A stretch of 55,539 bases of DNA from DASPTT01 sp035623275 (GCA_035623275.1 DASPTT010000155.1:1-55539), one strand, 5' to 3'; counted from the first letter of the stretch, positions 18,959 to 27,563 are shown. Translations and numbers: made by a program. The notes: generated by a model not told the origin, from the sequence alone.

Positions 18959-21694
18959 ATGGCTCCTCCCACACGAACCTCCGGTACCGCCGACGGCAAG
19001 CCGCTCGTCATCGTCGAGTCGCCGGCCAAGGCGCGCACCATCGCCCGGCTCCTCGGCCCCGACTTCGTCGTCGAGTCCTCGGTGGGCCACATCCGCGACC
19101 TGCCCCGGCGGGCGGGCGAGGTCCCGGCCGCCTACAAGGGCGAAGGATGGGCGCGCCTTGGCGTGGACGTCGACAACGGCTTCAAGCCGCTCTACGTCGT
19201 CGCGCCCGAGAAGAAGGACGTGGTCTCGAGGCTCAAGTCGCTGCTCAAGCAGGCGAGCGAGCTCTTCTTGGCGACGGACGAGGACCGCGAGGGAGAGTCC
19301 ATCGCCTGGCACCTGACCGAGGTCCTCTCGCCAACCGTGCCGGTCAAGCGGATGGTGTTCCACGAGATCACCCAGCAGGCCATCGAGCGGGCGGTGGAGG
19401 AGTGGCGCGAGCTCGACCGCCGCCTTGTCGACGCGCAGGAGGCGCGGCGGATCCTGGACCGGCTCTACGGCTACGAGGTCTCCCCCGTGCTGTGGAAGAA
19501 GGTCATGCCCCGGCTCTCGGCCGGCCGGGTCCAGAGCGTGGCCACCCGCATGATCGTCGAGCGTGAGCGGGCCCGCATGGCCTTTCGCGCCGCGACCTGG
19601 TGGGACGTGGAGGGCACCTTCGACTCGGAGGGGCGCAGCTTCGGGGCGACGCTGGTGGCGGTCGGCGGCCGGACGGTGGCCACCGGGCGCGATTTCGACA
19701 CCACCGGCGCGCTGACCGGGCGCGCCGAGGTGGTGCTGCTCGGGGAGGCGGAGGCTGCCGGGCTCGTCGAGGGACTCTCGGGCCGTCCCTTCACCGTCAA
19801 GAGCGTCACCGAGAAGCCCTTCCGGCGCTCGCCCGCCGCGCCCTTCATGACCTCCACCCTCCAGCAGGAGGCCAGCCGCAAGCTGCGCTTCGGCGCCCAG
19901 CGGACCATGCAGGTGGCGCAGCGCCTGTACGAGCAGGGCTGGATCACCTACATGCGCACGGACTCGACGGCGCTCTCGGACGAGGCGCTGGGCGCGGCGC
20001 GCTCGCAGGCCGCCGCGCTCTACGGGCCCGAGTTCGTGCCCGACGCCCCGCGTCGCTACGAGCGCAAGGTGAAGAACGCGCAGGAGGCGCACGAGGCCAT
20101 CCGCCCGGCCGGCGGGGTGTTCCGCACGCCCGAGGACGCGGGCACCAGCCTGCACGGGGACGAGCTGCGCCTCTACGAGCTGGTCTGGAAGAGGACGGTC
20201 GCGTCGCAGATGGCCGACGCCACCGGCACCAGCGCGCAGGTGCGGCTGGTGGGGACGCCGGCGGCCGCGGGATCCGAGGAGGCCGAGTTCGCGGCCTCGG
20301 GCACGGTGATCACCTTCCCGGGCTTCCTTCGCGCCTACGTCGAGGGCTCCGACGACCCCGACGCCGAGCTCGCCGAGCGCGAGGTGGTGCTGCCGCCGCT
20401 GGAAGCGGGCCACACGGTGTCGGCGACCGAGCTCGAGGCCAAGTCGCACGCGACCCAGCCACCCGCCCGCTATACCGAGGCGTCGCTGGTCAAGGCGCTC
20501 GAGGAGCTCGGCGTGGGCCGGCCCTCGACCTACGCCAGCATCCTCGGCACCATCCAGCAGCGGGGATACGTCTGGCACAAGGGGAGCGCGCTCGTGCCCT
20601 CGTTCACCGCCTTCGCGGTGGTCGGGTTGCTCGAACGCTACTTCTCGGAGCTGGTGGACTACGGGTTCACCGCCTCGATGGAGGACGACCTCGACGAGAT
20701 CGCCCAGGGCGAGCGTGAGGCCCTGCCGTGGCTCACCGCCTTCTACTTCGGCGGCGAGGGCAACGGTCACGAGCCGGGTCCGGGGCTCAAGGACGTCGTG
20801 GCGTCCCACCTCGGCGAGATCGACGCCCGCGAGGTGAATTCGATCCCGATCGGGGCCGACGACGAGGGCCGCGAGATCGTCGTGCGGGTGGGCCGCTACG
20901 GGCCCTACCTCCAGCGCGGCGAGGAGCGCGCCTCGATCCCCGACGACCTCCCCCCCGACGAGCTCACCGTCGACAAGGCGGACGAGATGCTGCGCGCCCC
21001 CTCGGGCGACCGCGAGCTCGGCACGGACCCCGAGACGGGGCACGTGGTCTACGCCAAGTCGGGCCGTTTCGGCCCGTACGTGCAGCTGGGCGAGCTGGTC
21101 GAGGGCGGAGAGAAGCCGCGCACGGCGTCGCTGTTCAAGACCATGTCGCTCGACGCGTTGAGCCTGGCCGACGCGCTGGAGCTGCTGCGCCTGCCACGCA
21201 ACGTCGGCAAGGACCCCGACAGCGGCGAGGACATCGTCGCCCTCAACGGGCGTTTCGGTCCCTACTTGAAGAAGGGCACCGATACGCGCAGCCTGGAGAC
21301 CGAGGAGCAGCTGCTCACGGTGACCGTCGACGAGGCGCAGGCGCTCTTCGCCCAGCCCAAGATGCGCCGCGGCCGCGCCGCGGCGGCCGCGCCGCTGCGC
21401 GAGCTGGGGCCGGACCCGGAGACCGGTGCGCCCATGGTGCTGCGCGCCGGTCGCTACGGGCCCTACGTCACCGACGGGACGACCAACGCGTCGTTGCGCA
21501 CGGGGGACGACCCCGAGACCGTCTCGCCCGAGCGTGCCGCGGAGCTGCTGGCGGACCGACGAGCCGCCGGCCCTTCCCCGAGGCGGGCGAAGAAGGCGGG
21601 GGCGAAGAAGGCGGCCGGCACGAAGAAGGCGGCCGGCACGAAGAAGGCCGCGGCGAAGTCGGCGGTCGGCCCCGACGACGGCGCGGACGGCTGA
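18959..21694 (+). CDS. topA: DNA topoisomerase I
   Basis: Type IA topoisomerase that relaxes negative supercoils through a 5'-phosphotyrosine intermediate. Of 911 residues, the Toprim domain comes first (VIVESPAKARTIARLLG, then ATDEDREGESIAWHL), the catalytic Tyr331 lies in GWITYMRTDST, and the C-terminus carries repeated modules of the type DPETGHVVYAKSGRFGPYV instead of zinc fingers. The protein ends in a lysine/alanine-rich tail built from repeated KKAAGT units (tandem 18-bp repeats in the DNA), as in other actinobacterial TopA proteins, where such tails bind DNA. tmk follows after 3 bases. Confidence 0.96.
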   Translation: MAPPTRTSGTADGKPLVIVESPAKARTIARLLGPDFVVESSVGHIRDLPRRAGEVPAAYKGEGWARLGVDVDNGFKPLYVVAPEKKDVVSRLKSLLKQASELFLATDEDREGESIAWHLTEVLSPTVPVKRMVFHEITQQAIERAVEEWRELDRRLVDAQEARRILDRLYGYEVSPVLWKKVMPRLSAGRVQSVATRMIVERERARMAFRAATWWDVEGTFDSEGRSFGATLVAVGGRTVATGRDFDTTGALTGRAEVVLLGEAEAAGLVEGLSGRPFTVKSVTEKPFRRSPAAPFMTSTLQQEASRKLRFGAQRTMQVAQRLYEQGWITYMRTDSTALSDEALGAARSQAAALYGPEFVPDAPRRYERKVKNAQEAHEAIRPAGGVFRTPEDAGTSLHGDELRLYELVWKRTVASQMADATGTSAQVRLVGTPAAAGSEEAEFAASGTVITFPGFLRAYVEGSDDPDAELAEREVVLPPLEAGHTVSATELEAKSHATQPPARYTEASLVKALEELGVGRPSTYASILGTIQQRGYVWHKGSALVPSFTAFAVVGLLERYFSELVDYGFTASMEDDLDEIAQGEREALPWLTAFYFGGEGNGHEPGPGLKDVVASHLGEIDAREVNSIPIGADDEGREIVVRVGRYGPYLQRGEERASIPDDLPPDELTVDKADEMLRAPSGDRELGTDPETGHVVYAKSGRFGPYVQLGELVEGGEKPRTASLFKTMSLDALSLADALELLRLPRNVGKDPDSGEDIVALNGRFGPYLKKGTDTRSLETEEQLLTVTVDEAQALFAQPKMRRGRAAAAAPLRELGPDPETGAPMVLRAGRYGPYVTDGTTNASLRTGDDPETVSPERAAELLADRRAAGPSPRRAKKAGAKKAAGTKKAAGTKKAAAKSAVGPDDGADG

Positions 21695-21697
21695 CCG

Positions 21698-22312
21698 GTG
21701 GCCGACCGGGGTCGGCTGATCGCCCTGGAGGGCATCGACGGATGCGGGAAGACCACCCAGGCGCACCGGCTCGCCGAACGCCTGGGTGCGCTGTACACCG
21801 CCGAGCCCGGCGGCACTCCCCTCGGGTCACGGTTGCGCGCCGTGCTGCTCGACCCCGCGCTGCCCGCGATCTCGGCGAGGTCCGAGGCGCTGCTCATGGC
21901 TGCCGACCGCGCCGAGCACGTCGACCGGGTGATCCGCCCCGCGCTCGAGGCCGGCCGCTGGGTGGTGACCGACCGGTTCTCGGGGTCCACCCTCGCCTAC
22001 CAGGGCTACGGACGGGGACTCGCGGTCGAGGACCTCGGCGTCGTGGTGGCCTGGGCGGCGGACGGCACCGAACCGGACCTCGTGGTCCTGGTCGACGTCC
22101 CGCTGACCGTGGCGCGGGCGCGCCTGGGCTCGACCCGCCCCGACCGGCTCGAGGGGCTCGACGAGTCGTTCCACGACCGCGTGCGCCGGGGGTTCCTGGC
22201 GCTTGCAGCCGCGGACCCGGCGCGCTGGGTCGTCGTCGACGGCACCGGTGCGCCGGACGAGGTCGAGGCCGAGGTGGCGCGCGCCAGCACCGCGCGCCTG
22301 GGCGCGCCGTGA
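21698..22312 (+). CDS. tmk: Thymidylate kinase
   Basis: Phosphorylates dTMP to dTDP for DNA synthesis. The 204-residue protein has the P-loop ALEGIDGCGKTTQA near residues 9-22, the DRF-type motif VVTDRFSGSTLAYQGYGRGL and the LID region RARLGSTRPDRLEG. The GTG start follows the topA stop by 3 bases. The C-terminal residues STARLGAP are encoded by the first copy of a 26-bp tandem duplication that continues past the stop codon into the holB start region. Confidence 0.94.
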   Translation: MADRGRLIALEGIDGCGKTTQAHRLAERLGALYTAEPGGTPLGSRLRAVLLDPALPAISARSEALLMAADRAEHVDRVIRPALEAGRWVVTDRFSGSTLAYQGYGRGLAVEDLGVVVAWAADGTEPDLVVLVDVPLTVARARLGSTRPDRLEGLDESFHDRVRRGFLALAAADPARWVVVDGTGAPDEVEAEVARASTARLGAP

Positions 22313-22346
22313 GCACCGCGCGCCTGGGCGCGCCGTGAGCACCGCG
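22286..22346 (+). repeat. 26-bp tandem duplication across the tmk stop / holB start
   Basis: Two identical 26-base units (22286-22311 and 22312-22337), beginning AGCACCGCGCGCCTGG and ending CGCCGTG, are followed by the first 9 bases of a third. Each unit ends in a GTG that can serve as a start. The first GTG (22309) overlaps the tmk stop but reads only 9 codons before a TGA; the second (22335) opens holB. Confidence 0.9.
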
Positions 22347-23474
22347 TCCGGGGCCATCGGCACTGCCGTCCCCGGCGTCGGCGAGGTGCCGGTGGCCGCG
22401 CTCTTCGCGGACGTGGTCGGCCAGGACGCGGCGGTCGCCCAGCTGCGGGCCGCGGCTCGCCGACCCGTCCACGCCTATCTGTTCGTCGGCGACATCGGCG
22501 GCGCGCGCACCGAGTTGGTGCGCGGCTTCGCGGCGGCGCTGCTGTGCCCCTCGGGCGGTTGCGGGCATTGCGAGGCCTGCCGGCGGACGCTGGCCGGGGT
22601 GCACCCGGACCTCGTCGAGTTCGAACGGGCGGGGTCCTCGTTGAGCGTCGAGGACGCGCGCCGCATCGTCCGCCTTGCGGCGCGCCGTCCCCTGGAGGCG
22701 CACCGGCAGGTGATCGTCGTCCCCGACGTGCAGCTGGCGCGGGTGGCCGCCCCGGTGCTCCTCAAGACCCTGGAGGAGCCGGCCGGCCCGACCTTCTTCG
22801 TCTTGCTGGCCGACTTCGTCCCGGCGGACCTGGCCACCATCGCCAGCCGGTGCGTGCGCGTCGACCTGCGGGCCGTCCCCACGCCCGAGCTCGCGGCGTG
22901 GCTCGAGAGCCGGGGGATCGAGCCGGTGCTGGCCGCGGACCTGGCCGAGGCGGCCGGCGGCAGCGTGGATCGCGCCCGCATCCTGGCCGACGATGCGGGG
23001 TTCGCGGCGCGCCTGGCGCTGTGGCGCTCGGTCCCCGCTCGGCTCGACGGGACGGGCGCGTCGGTCGGCGCGCTGGCCGCCGAGCTCGTGCGCGCCGCGG
23101 ACGACGCCGTCGAGCCGCTGCGCGAACAGCACCGCATCGAGCTCGAGGCGCTGGCCGCCGCGGCCGAGCAGGCGGGGGCACGCGGGGTGCCCGGGCGCAA
23201 GGAGATCGAGGACCGCCAACACCGGGCCGAGCGGCGGTGGCGGACGGACGAGCTGCGCGCCGGACTGGCCACCCTGGCCGCCGCCTACCGCGACCGCCTG
23301 GTGGCCGCGGCCGAGCGCGGGGAACCGGGCGCGGTGGGATCCGACGCCCGGCTGCGGGCTCTGGCGGGGTCGGTGGCCGCGGTGGAGGAGGTCGCCGTGG
23401 AGCTCGTGCGCAACCCCAACGAGACGCTCATGCTCGAGGCCCTGCTGGTGCGTCTGTCGGGGGTCGCCGGGTAG
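22335..23474 (+). CDS. holB: DNA polymerase III delta' subunit
   Basis: Clamp-loader subunit that helps load the sliding clamp at the replication fork. The 379-residue protein begins with the clamp-loader fold ADVVGQDAAVAQLRAAA, contains a zinc module CPSGGCGHCEAC (near residues 73-84), and the LLKTLEEPAGPTFFVLL motif. The P-loop is degenerate (FVGDIGGARTE lacks the GKT/S), as in many delta' subunits that do not hydrolyse ATP. The start is the GTG of the second duplicated unit, 22 bases after the tmk stop; without the duplication the two genes would overlap by four bases. Confidence 0.88.
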   Translation: MSTASGAIGTAVPGVGEVPVAALFADVVGQDAAVAQLRAAARRPVHAYLFVGDIGGARTELVRGFAAALLCPSGGCGHCEACRRTLAGVHPDLVEFERAGSSLSVEDARRIVRLAARRPLEAHRQVIVVPDVQLARVAAPVLLKTLEEPAGPTFFVLLADFVPADLATIASRCVRVDLRAVPTPELAAWLESRGIEPVLAADLAEAAGGSVDRARILADDAGFAARLALWRSVPARLDGTGASVGALAAELVRAADDAVEPLREQHRIELEALAAAAEQAGARGVPGRKEIEDRQHRAERRWRTDELRAGLATLAAAYRDRLVAAAERGEPGAVGSDARLRALAGSVAAVEEVAVELVRNPNETLMLEALLVRLSGVAG

Positions 23475-23518
23475 CGGCGCCGGTGCTCGGGCCCATCGGG
23501 GCCGCGCGCGGCGTCGGG

Positions 23519-23524
23519 TAGCCT
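23519..23524 (+). promoter_or_regulatory. -10 element TAGCCT of tRNA-Thr(CGT)
   Basis: TAGCCT ends 13 bases before the mature 5' end of the tRNA. No clear -35 is seen. Confidence 0.35.
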
Positions 23525-23537
23525 GGTCGATCGCGTC

Positions 23538-23610
23538 GCCTGGGTAGCTCAGCCGGTAGAGCAGCGCACTCGTAATGCGCAGGTCAGGGGTTCGAGTCCC
23601 CTCCCAGGCT
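23538..23610 (+). tRNA. tRNA-Thr, anticodon CGT
   Basis: A full cloverleaf can be drawn: acceptor GCCTGGG/CCCAGGC, D stem GCTC/GAGC, anticodon stem GCGCA/TGCGC with loop CTCGTAA, and T stem AGGGG/CCCCT with TTCGAGT. The anticodon CGT reads ACG threonine codons. The 3' CCA is not encoded (TCCC follows). Confidence 0.95.
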
Positions 23611-23653
23611 CCCTCCCGCACCTCGGCGGTCCCCCGGCGCGCCAGCCGGTGAG

Positions 23654-23659
23654 TATGGT
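23654..23659 (+). promoter_or_regulatory. -10 element TATGGT of the ECF sigma gene (leaderless type)
   Basis: TATGGT ends 6 bases before the GTG at 23666. SigR-type factors usually regulate their own gene, but no GGAAT/GTT-type -35/-10 pair is evident here. Confidence 0.45.
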
Positions 23660-23665
23660 GCATTC

Positions 23666-24244
23666 GTGGCCGATCGGGCGCGTTTCAGCGAGCTCACCAT
23701 GGAGTACATGCAGCCGCTGTACACGGCCGCGTTGCGCATGACCCGCAACCCGGCCGATGCCGAGGACCTGGTCCAGGAGACCTTCCTCAAGGCCTACCGC
23801 TCCTTCGACCGCTTCGAGGAGGGGACCAACCTCAAGGCCTGGCTCTACAAGATCCTGACGAACACCTACATCAACGCCTACCGCTCGGCCAAGCGCCGGC
23901 CCGAGCGAGCGGACGTCGAGGACGTCGAGGACCTCTATATGTACCGCCGCCTCAGCGAGCTCCAGGGTCTCGAGACGGGGGTCTCGGCCGAGGAGGAGGT
24001 GCTGAGCCACATCACCGACGACGAGGTCAAGCAGGCCATCGAGTCGCTGCCCGAAGCGTTCCGCATCGCCGTGCTCCTGGCCGACGTGGAAGGTTTCTCC
24101 TACAAGGAGATCGCCGAGATCACCGACGTCCCGATCGGCACGGTCATGAGCCGGATCCACCGGGGAAGAAGGGCTCTGCAAAAGGCGTTGACCGAATATG
24201 CGGCGGGGCTGGGCCTGGTCACGGCCTCGGATCCGGGCCGGTAG
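23666..24244 (+). CDS. ECF sigma factor, SigR/SigH (ECF12) type
   Basis: A 192-residue extracytoplasmic-function sigma factor. Region 2 is YTAALRMTRNPADAEDLVQETFLKAYRS with NLKAWLYKILTNTYINAYR, and region 4 is LPEAFRIAVLLADVEGFSYKEIAEITDVPIGTVMSRIHRGR. In actinobacteria this subgroup is held by a zinc anti-sigma factor and released by disulfide stress to induce thioredoxin and mycothiol genes. The anti-sigma gene starts 28 bases downstream, which supports the assignment. GTG start 6 bases after a -10 element. Confidence 0.9.
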   Translation: MADRARFSELTMEYMQPLYTAALRMTRNPADAEDLVQETFLKAYRSFDRFEEGTNLKAWLYKILTNTYINAYRSAKRRPERADVEDVEDLYMYRRLSELQGLETGVSAEEEVLSHITDDEVKQAIESLPEAFRIAVLLADVEGFSYKEIAEITDVPIGTVMSRIHRGRRALQKALTEYAAGLGLVTASDPGR

Positions 24245-24272
24245 CCGGGTGACGGCACAGGAGGACGTGGGG

Positions 24273-24542
24273 ATGGGGACCGGAGAGTCCGGCGACGATT
24301 GCAGCGAGTCGATCGAGCGGCTCTACACCTATCTCGACGGGGAGCTCACCGACGCGCGGCGGGCCGAGATCAAGCGCCATCTCGACGAGTGCCCACCCTG
24401 CCTGGATGCCTTCGACTTCGAGGCCGAGCTCCGCTCGGTGATCGCCAGTCGCTGCAAGGACCGGGTGCCCGAAGCCCTGCGTGAGCGCATCCACACCGCG
24501 CTCGTGGAAGAGGAGCGGCGGCGCCAGTCCACCGGCAACTGA
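24273..24542 (+). CDS. rsrA: Redox-sensing zinc anti-sigma factor, RsrA type
   Basis: An 89-residue ZAS-domain protein that would bind and inhibit the upstream sigma factor until oxidised. The zinc motif H-x3-C-x2-C is present as HLDECPPC, with another cysteine near the N-terminus (GDDCSES) and one in IASRCKDR, the layout of the mycothiol-system anti-sigma family. The ATG at 24273 has a perfect AGGAGG at 24259-24264 with 8-base spacing; a GTG at 24249 lies before that site and is less likely. Mycothiol itself is inferred, since none of its genes are in the window. Confidence 0.88.
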   Translation: MGTGESGDDCSESIERLYTYLDGELTDARRAEIKRHLDECPPCLDAFDFEAELRSVIASRCKDRVPEALRERIHTALVEEERRRQSTGN

Positions 24543-24699
24543 CCCTTCCGTCACCTGCCCGTCAGGCCGAAGACGACCAGGTCACACGGTTGTTGGCCGA
24601 TCGCGGAATCTCGCACTTCACCCCGACGCGCGTCGTGCCGATGGGACTGCGACAACTCCAATTCGGAGCGGCGCAGCACCGCACGGGGGGAGGGCGGAC

Positions 24700-24906
24700 A
24701 TGGAGGACCACATCGAGCACATCAAGGGCTCGATCGGCGGGTCGTTCTTCAAGGGTCACGGCCGGCCGTCGAGGAGCTTCGCCCGCAACCGCGTGTGCGC
24801 CGAAGACGAGTGTGCGACGCGGCTGTCCATCTACAACGAGGGCGACTACTGCTACCTCCACGAGCCCCAGGCCGCACCTCGCCTGCGGGGCCGGAAGATC
24901 GCCTGA
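24700..24906 (+). CDS. 68-residue protein with a Cys/His zinc-like motif
   Basis: A small basic protein starting at an ATG preceded by a GGGGGAGGGC ribosome binding site. After a polar N-terminus (MEDHIEHIKGSIGGSFFKGH) it has CAEDECATRLSIYNEGDYCY followed by LH, a C-x4-C-x12-C-x2-H pattern that could hold one zinc ion. The core resembles short actinobacterial proteins of unknown function with C....C.T.LS.YN....C..H. It lies 157 bases after the RsrA-type gene; whether it belongs to the same redox response is not shown. The gap before it holds no other feature I can support. Confidence 0.65.
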   Translation: MEDHIEHIKGSIGGSFFKGHGRPSRSFARNRVCAEDECATRLSIYNEGDYCYLHEPQAAPRLRGRKIA

Positions 24907-24949
24907 CCCCGCACCCGAGCCCGGCCGCCCCGCACGGCGCCGGCCTTTC

Positions 24950-24955
24950 TAGACT
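24950..24955 (+). promoter_or_regulatory. -10 element TAGACT of the DUF2342 gene (leaderless type)
   Basis: TAGACT ends 6 bases before the GTG at 24962. Another in-frame GTG at 24956 abuts the hexamer and is too close to be transcribed. Confidence 0.5.
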
Positions 24956-24961
24956 GTGGCG

Positions 24962-26062
24962 GTGAGCACCCCCGTGTCGTGGGAGACGGCCGAGCGCGTC
25001 GCCACCTGGGTCGGGGCGGGACGCCCGCTGGGGCCCGCCGGCCAGGCCCGGCCGCTCGACGAGATCACCTGGACGTCGCTGCGCGACGACTTCGCCGAAG
25101 CCACCTCGCGCGCCGAGGAGCTGGTGATCGAGGCCACCGGGCTGCGGCCCGCGTCGGGGCCCGCCCAGGCGCAGGTCGTCGACCGGACGGGGTGGGTGCG
25201 CGCCAACCTGGTGTCGTTCCGCCGTCTCCTCGAGCCCGCCCTGGCCAAGATGGAGGCGGCCGCGCCGACCTCGGGCCCCCTCGCCGCCGCCACCCGCGCG
25301 GCCACCGGCGCGCAGCTGGGCCTGGTGCTCGGGTGGATGTCGACGCGCGTCCTCGGGCAGTACGACCTGCTCTTCGCCGAGAGCGCGGACACCGACATCG
25401 GCGGGATGGTCTCCTACGTCGGGCCCAACATCGTCGCCCTCGAACGCCGGCACGCCTTTCCGCCTCGCCAGTTCCGCATGTGGATCGCGCTGCACGAGGT
25501 GACCCACCGGTGCCAGTTCACGGGTGTCCCGTGGCTGCGCGACCACTTCCTCTCCTTGGTCGAAGAAGGGTTGTCGGGCATGCCCACGGACCCGCGCCGG
25601 CTGGCGGAGGCACTGCGGCGCGCCGGCCATGCCGTGCGCGGGGGGCGCAACCCCCTGGAGGACGCGGGCATGCTCGGGCTGGTCGCGCCACCCGAGCAGC
25701 TGGAGGTCATCGGGCGGATCCAAGCCCTCATGAGCCTGCTCGAAGGCCACGGGGACGTGACCATGGACCGGGTGGGCGGTGACGACGTGCCCGACGCCGC
25801 CTGGTTCTCCCGCGTACTGCGCGAGCGGCGCAAGAACATGGGGCCGCTCAGCCGGTTGCTCATGCAGCTCGTCGGGCTGGAGGCGAAGATGCGCCAGTAC
25901 GAGCAGGGCGAGCGCTTCATCGCCGCGGTGGAGGACGCGGGGGGCCCCGGACTCCTGGCCCGGGTGTGGGAAGGCCCGGAGAACCTCCCGACCATGGACG
26001 AGATCCGCCATCCCGAGCAGTGGGTGGCGCGCGTGGCCACGCCGACGCTGTCCGCGGGCTGA
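24962..26062 (+). CDS. Zincin-like metallohydrolase family protein (DUF2342)
   Basis: A 366-residue cytoplasmic protein of the family found beside tilS in most actinobacteria. It has the zinc motif HEVTH in MWIALHEVTHRCQF and, some 75 residues later, the conserved LMSLLEGHGDVTMD segment that may supply another ligand. Some family members carry labels such as coenzyme F420 biosynthesis-associated, but no activity is established. The stop overlaps the tilS start (ATGA-type), so the two are translationally coupled. Confidence 0.88.
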   Translation: MSTPVSWETAERVATWVGAGRPLGPAGQARPLDEITWTSLRDDFAEATSRAEELVIEATGLRPASGPAQAQVVDRTGWVRANLVSFRRLLEPALAKMEAAAPTSGPLAAATRAATGAQLGLVLGWMSTRVLGQYDLLFAESADTDIGGMVSYVGPNIVALERRHAFPPRQFRMWIALHEVTHRCQFTGVPWLRDHFLSLVEEGLSGMPTDPRRLAEALRRAGHAVRGGRNPLEDAGMLGLVAPPEQLEVIGRIQALMSLLEGHGDVTMDRVGGDDVPDAAWFSRVLRERRKNMGPLSRLLMQLVGLEAKMRQYEQGERFIAAVEDAGGPGLLARVWEGPENLPTMDEIRHPEQWVARVATPTLSAG

Positions 26063-26970
26063 TGGGCGGGGGACCCGAGGACCTGCTCGGGCGCTGCACC
26101 TTCCCGGCACCGGGGTCGTCACTGGTGTGCGCGGTGTCGGGCGGCGCCGACTCCCTGGCCCTGCTGGCCCTGGCCGTGACCGCTGGGTGCGGGGTACGCG
26201 CCGTGCACGTGGACCACGGCCTGCGCCCTGGGTCGGCCGACGAGGCCGAGGTGGTGGCCGCCGCCGCCGCCCGTCTCGGCGCGCGCTTCACGGCCACCCG
26301 GGTGGAGGTCGGAGCGGGCCCGAACCTGGAGGCGCGGGCGCGTGCGGCGCGCCGGGCGGTGCTGGGCCCCGACGCGGCCACCGGTCACACCATGGACGAC
26401 CAGGCCGAGACCGTGCTGGTGAACCTGCTGCGCGGCGCGGGGCTCGACGGCCTCGGCGCCATGGTCCCGGGACGCCGCCACCCCATCCTGTCGCTGCGCC
26501 GCAGCGACACGGCCGCATTGTGCCGCTCGCTCGGGCTGCAGGTGGTGCGCGATCCGTCCAACGACGACCCGCGCTTCGTGCGCAACCGCGTCCGCCACGA
26601 GCTGCTGCCGCTGTGCAGTGCCATCGCCGGGCGCGACGTCGTGCCGGTGCTGGCCCGCCAGGCCGGGGTGCTGCGCGACGAAGCCGACCTTCTGGAGCTC
26701 CTCGCCGAGGGCGTCGACCCGACCGACGCCGCGACGCTCGCGACCGCACCGCGGGCGTTGTCACGCCGGGCCACGCGCCGCTGGCTCCGGGGGACGGGGG
26801 CCTACGCGCCGGACCTCGCCGCCGTCGAGCGCGTGCTGGCCGTCGCCCGCGGCGACCTCGGGGCCACCGACGTGGCCGCCACCGACGTGGCGCCGGCCAC
26901 CAATGTCCGGCGCTCCGGCGGCCGCATGTGGCGCCGCCAGGCGGGGCCCGCCGGCGCGGGCGTCCGGTAG
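26062..26970 (+). CDS. tilS: tRNA(Ile)-lysidine synthase
   Basis: Adds lysine to the wobble cytidine of the AUA-reading tRNA-Ile, using ATP. The 302-residue protein has the PP-loop motif SGGADSLALL near residue 22, HVDHGLRPGS and GHTMDDQAETVLVNLLRG, then the RNRVRHELLP helix. It has the N-terminal domain and a short C-terminal region, as usual for actinobacteria, and is shorter than E. coli TilS. Its TAG stop is also the first three bases of the hpt promoter hexamer. Confidence 0.9.
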   Translation: MGGGPEDLLGRCTFPAPGSSLVCAVSGGADSLALLALAVTAGCGVRAVHVDHGLRPGSADEAEVVAAAAARLGARFTATRVEVGAGPNLEARARAARRAVLGPDAATGHTMDDQAETVLVNLLRGAGLDGLGAMVPGRRHPILSLRRSDTAALCRSLGLQVVRDPSNDDPRFVRNRVRHELLPLCSAIAGRDVVPVLARQAGVLRDEADLLELLAEGVDPTDAATLATAPRALSRRATRRWLRGTGAYAPDLAAVERVLAVARGDLGATDVAATDVAPATNVRRSGGRMWRRQAGPAGAGVR

Positions 26971-26973
26971 TGT
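26968..26973 (+). promoter_or_regulatory. -10 element TAGTGT of hpt, formed partly by the tilS stop codon
   Basis: TAGTGT starts with the TAG stop of tilS and ends 8 bases before the GTG of hpt at 26982. Confidence 0.45.
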
Positions 26974-26981
26974 CGTCGGCC

Positions 26982-27539
26982 GTGTCGGACCGCTGGCAGC
27001 AGGACCCCGATCTCGGCGAGGTCGTCGTCAGCGACAAGGACCTGGTCGAGCGGGTCGCCGAGCTCGGTGCGGAGATCACGGCGGACTACGTGGACCGCCC
27101 GCCCCTGCTGGTGGGCGTGCTCAAGGGCGCGTTCGTCTTCATGAGCGACATCGCCCGGGCCATCCCGCTGCCCGTGGAGGTCGACGTCATGGCCGTCGCC
27201 TCCTACGGGTCGGGCACGACCTCCAGCGGGGTGGTGCGCATCGTCAAGGACCTGGACCTCGACCTCACGGGGCGCCACGTGCTCGTCATCGAGGACATCG
27301 TCGACAGCGGCTTGACCTTGTCGTACCTCCGGCGCAACCTGCTGGCCCGGCAGCCGGCGAGCCTCGAGGTGTGCGCCCTGCTGGTCAAGGAGGGCCGCCA
27401 GCGCGCCAAGCTCGACCTGCGCTACGTCGGCTTCCACATCCCCGGGCAATTCGTGGTGGGCTATGGCCTCGATGTCGCCGAGCGCTACCGCAACCTGCCC
27501 GACGTCCGCCTCTACAAGGGGTCCGTCCCTGTCGACTGA
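26982..27539 (+). CDS. hpt: Hypoxanthine phosphoribosyltransferase
   Basis: Purine salvage enzyme that joins hypoxanthine or guanine to PRPP. The 185-residue protein has VLKGAFVFMSDIAR, the flexible loop region with SYGSGTTSSG, the PRPP motif VLVIEDIVDSGLTL and the C-terminal RYRNLPDV. A GTG at 26970 would add four residues; the one at 26982 is chosen because of its distance to the -10 element. In most actinobacteria ftsH follows; here folE follows after 24 bases. Confidence 0.93.
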   Translation: MSDRWQQDPDLGEVVVSDKDLVERVAELGAEITADYVDRPPLLVGVLKGAFVFMSDIARAIPLPVEVDVMAVASYGSGTTSSGVVRIVKDLDLDLTGRHVLVIEDIVDSGLTLSYLRRNLLARQPASLEVCALLVKEGRQRAKLDLRYVGFHIPGQFVVGYGLDVAERYRNLPDVRLYKGSVPVD

Positions 27540-27563
27540 CCCCATCCGGACCGAGGTCGGGCC

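Noticed and set aside
21586..21660. Lysine-rich tandem repeats at the end of topA as an independent repeat element
   Set aside because: They encode the normal basic tail of actinobacterial topoisomerase I.
22309..22338. Nine-codon frame between tmk and holB as a real peptide gene
   Set aside because: It is a by-product of the 26-bp duplication and repeats the tmk tail sequence; there is no sign of selection for the peptide itself.
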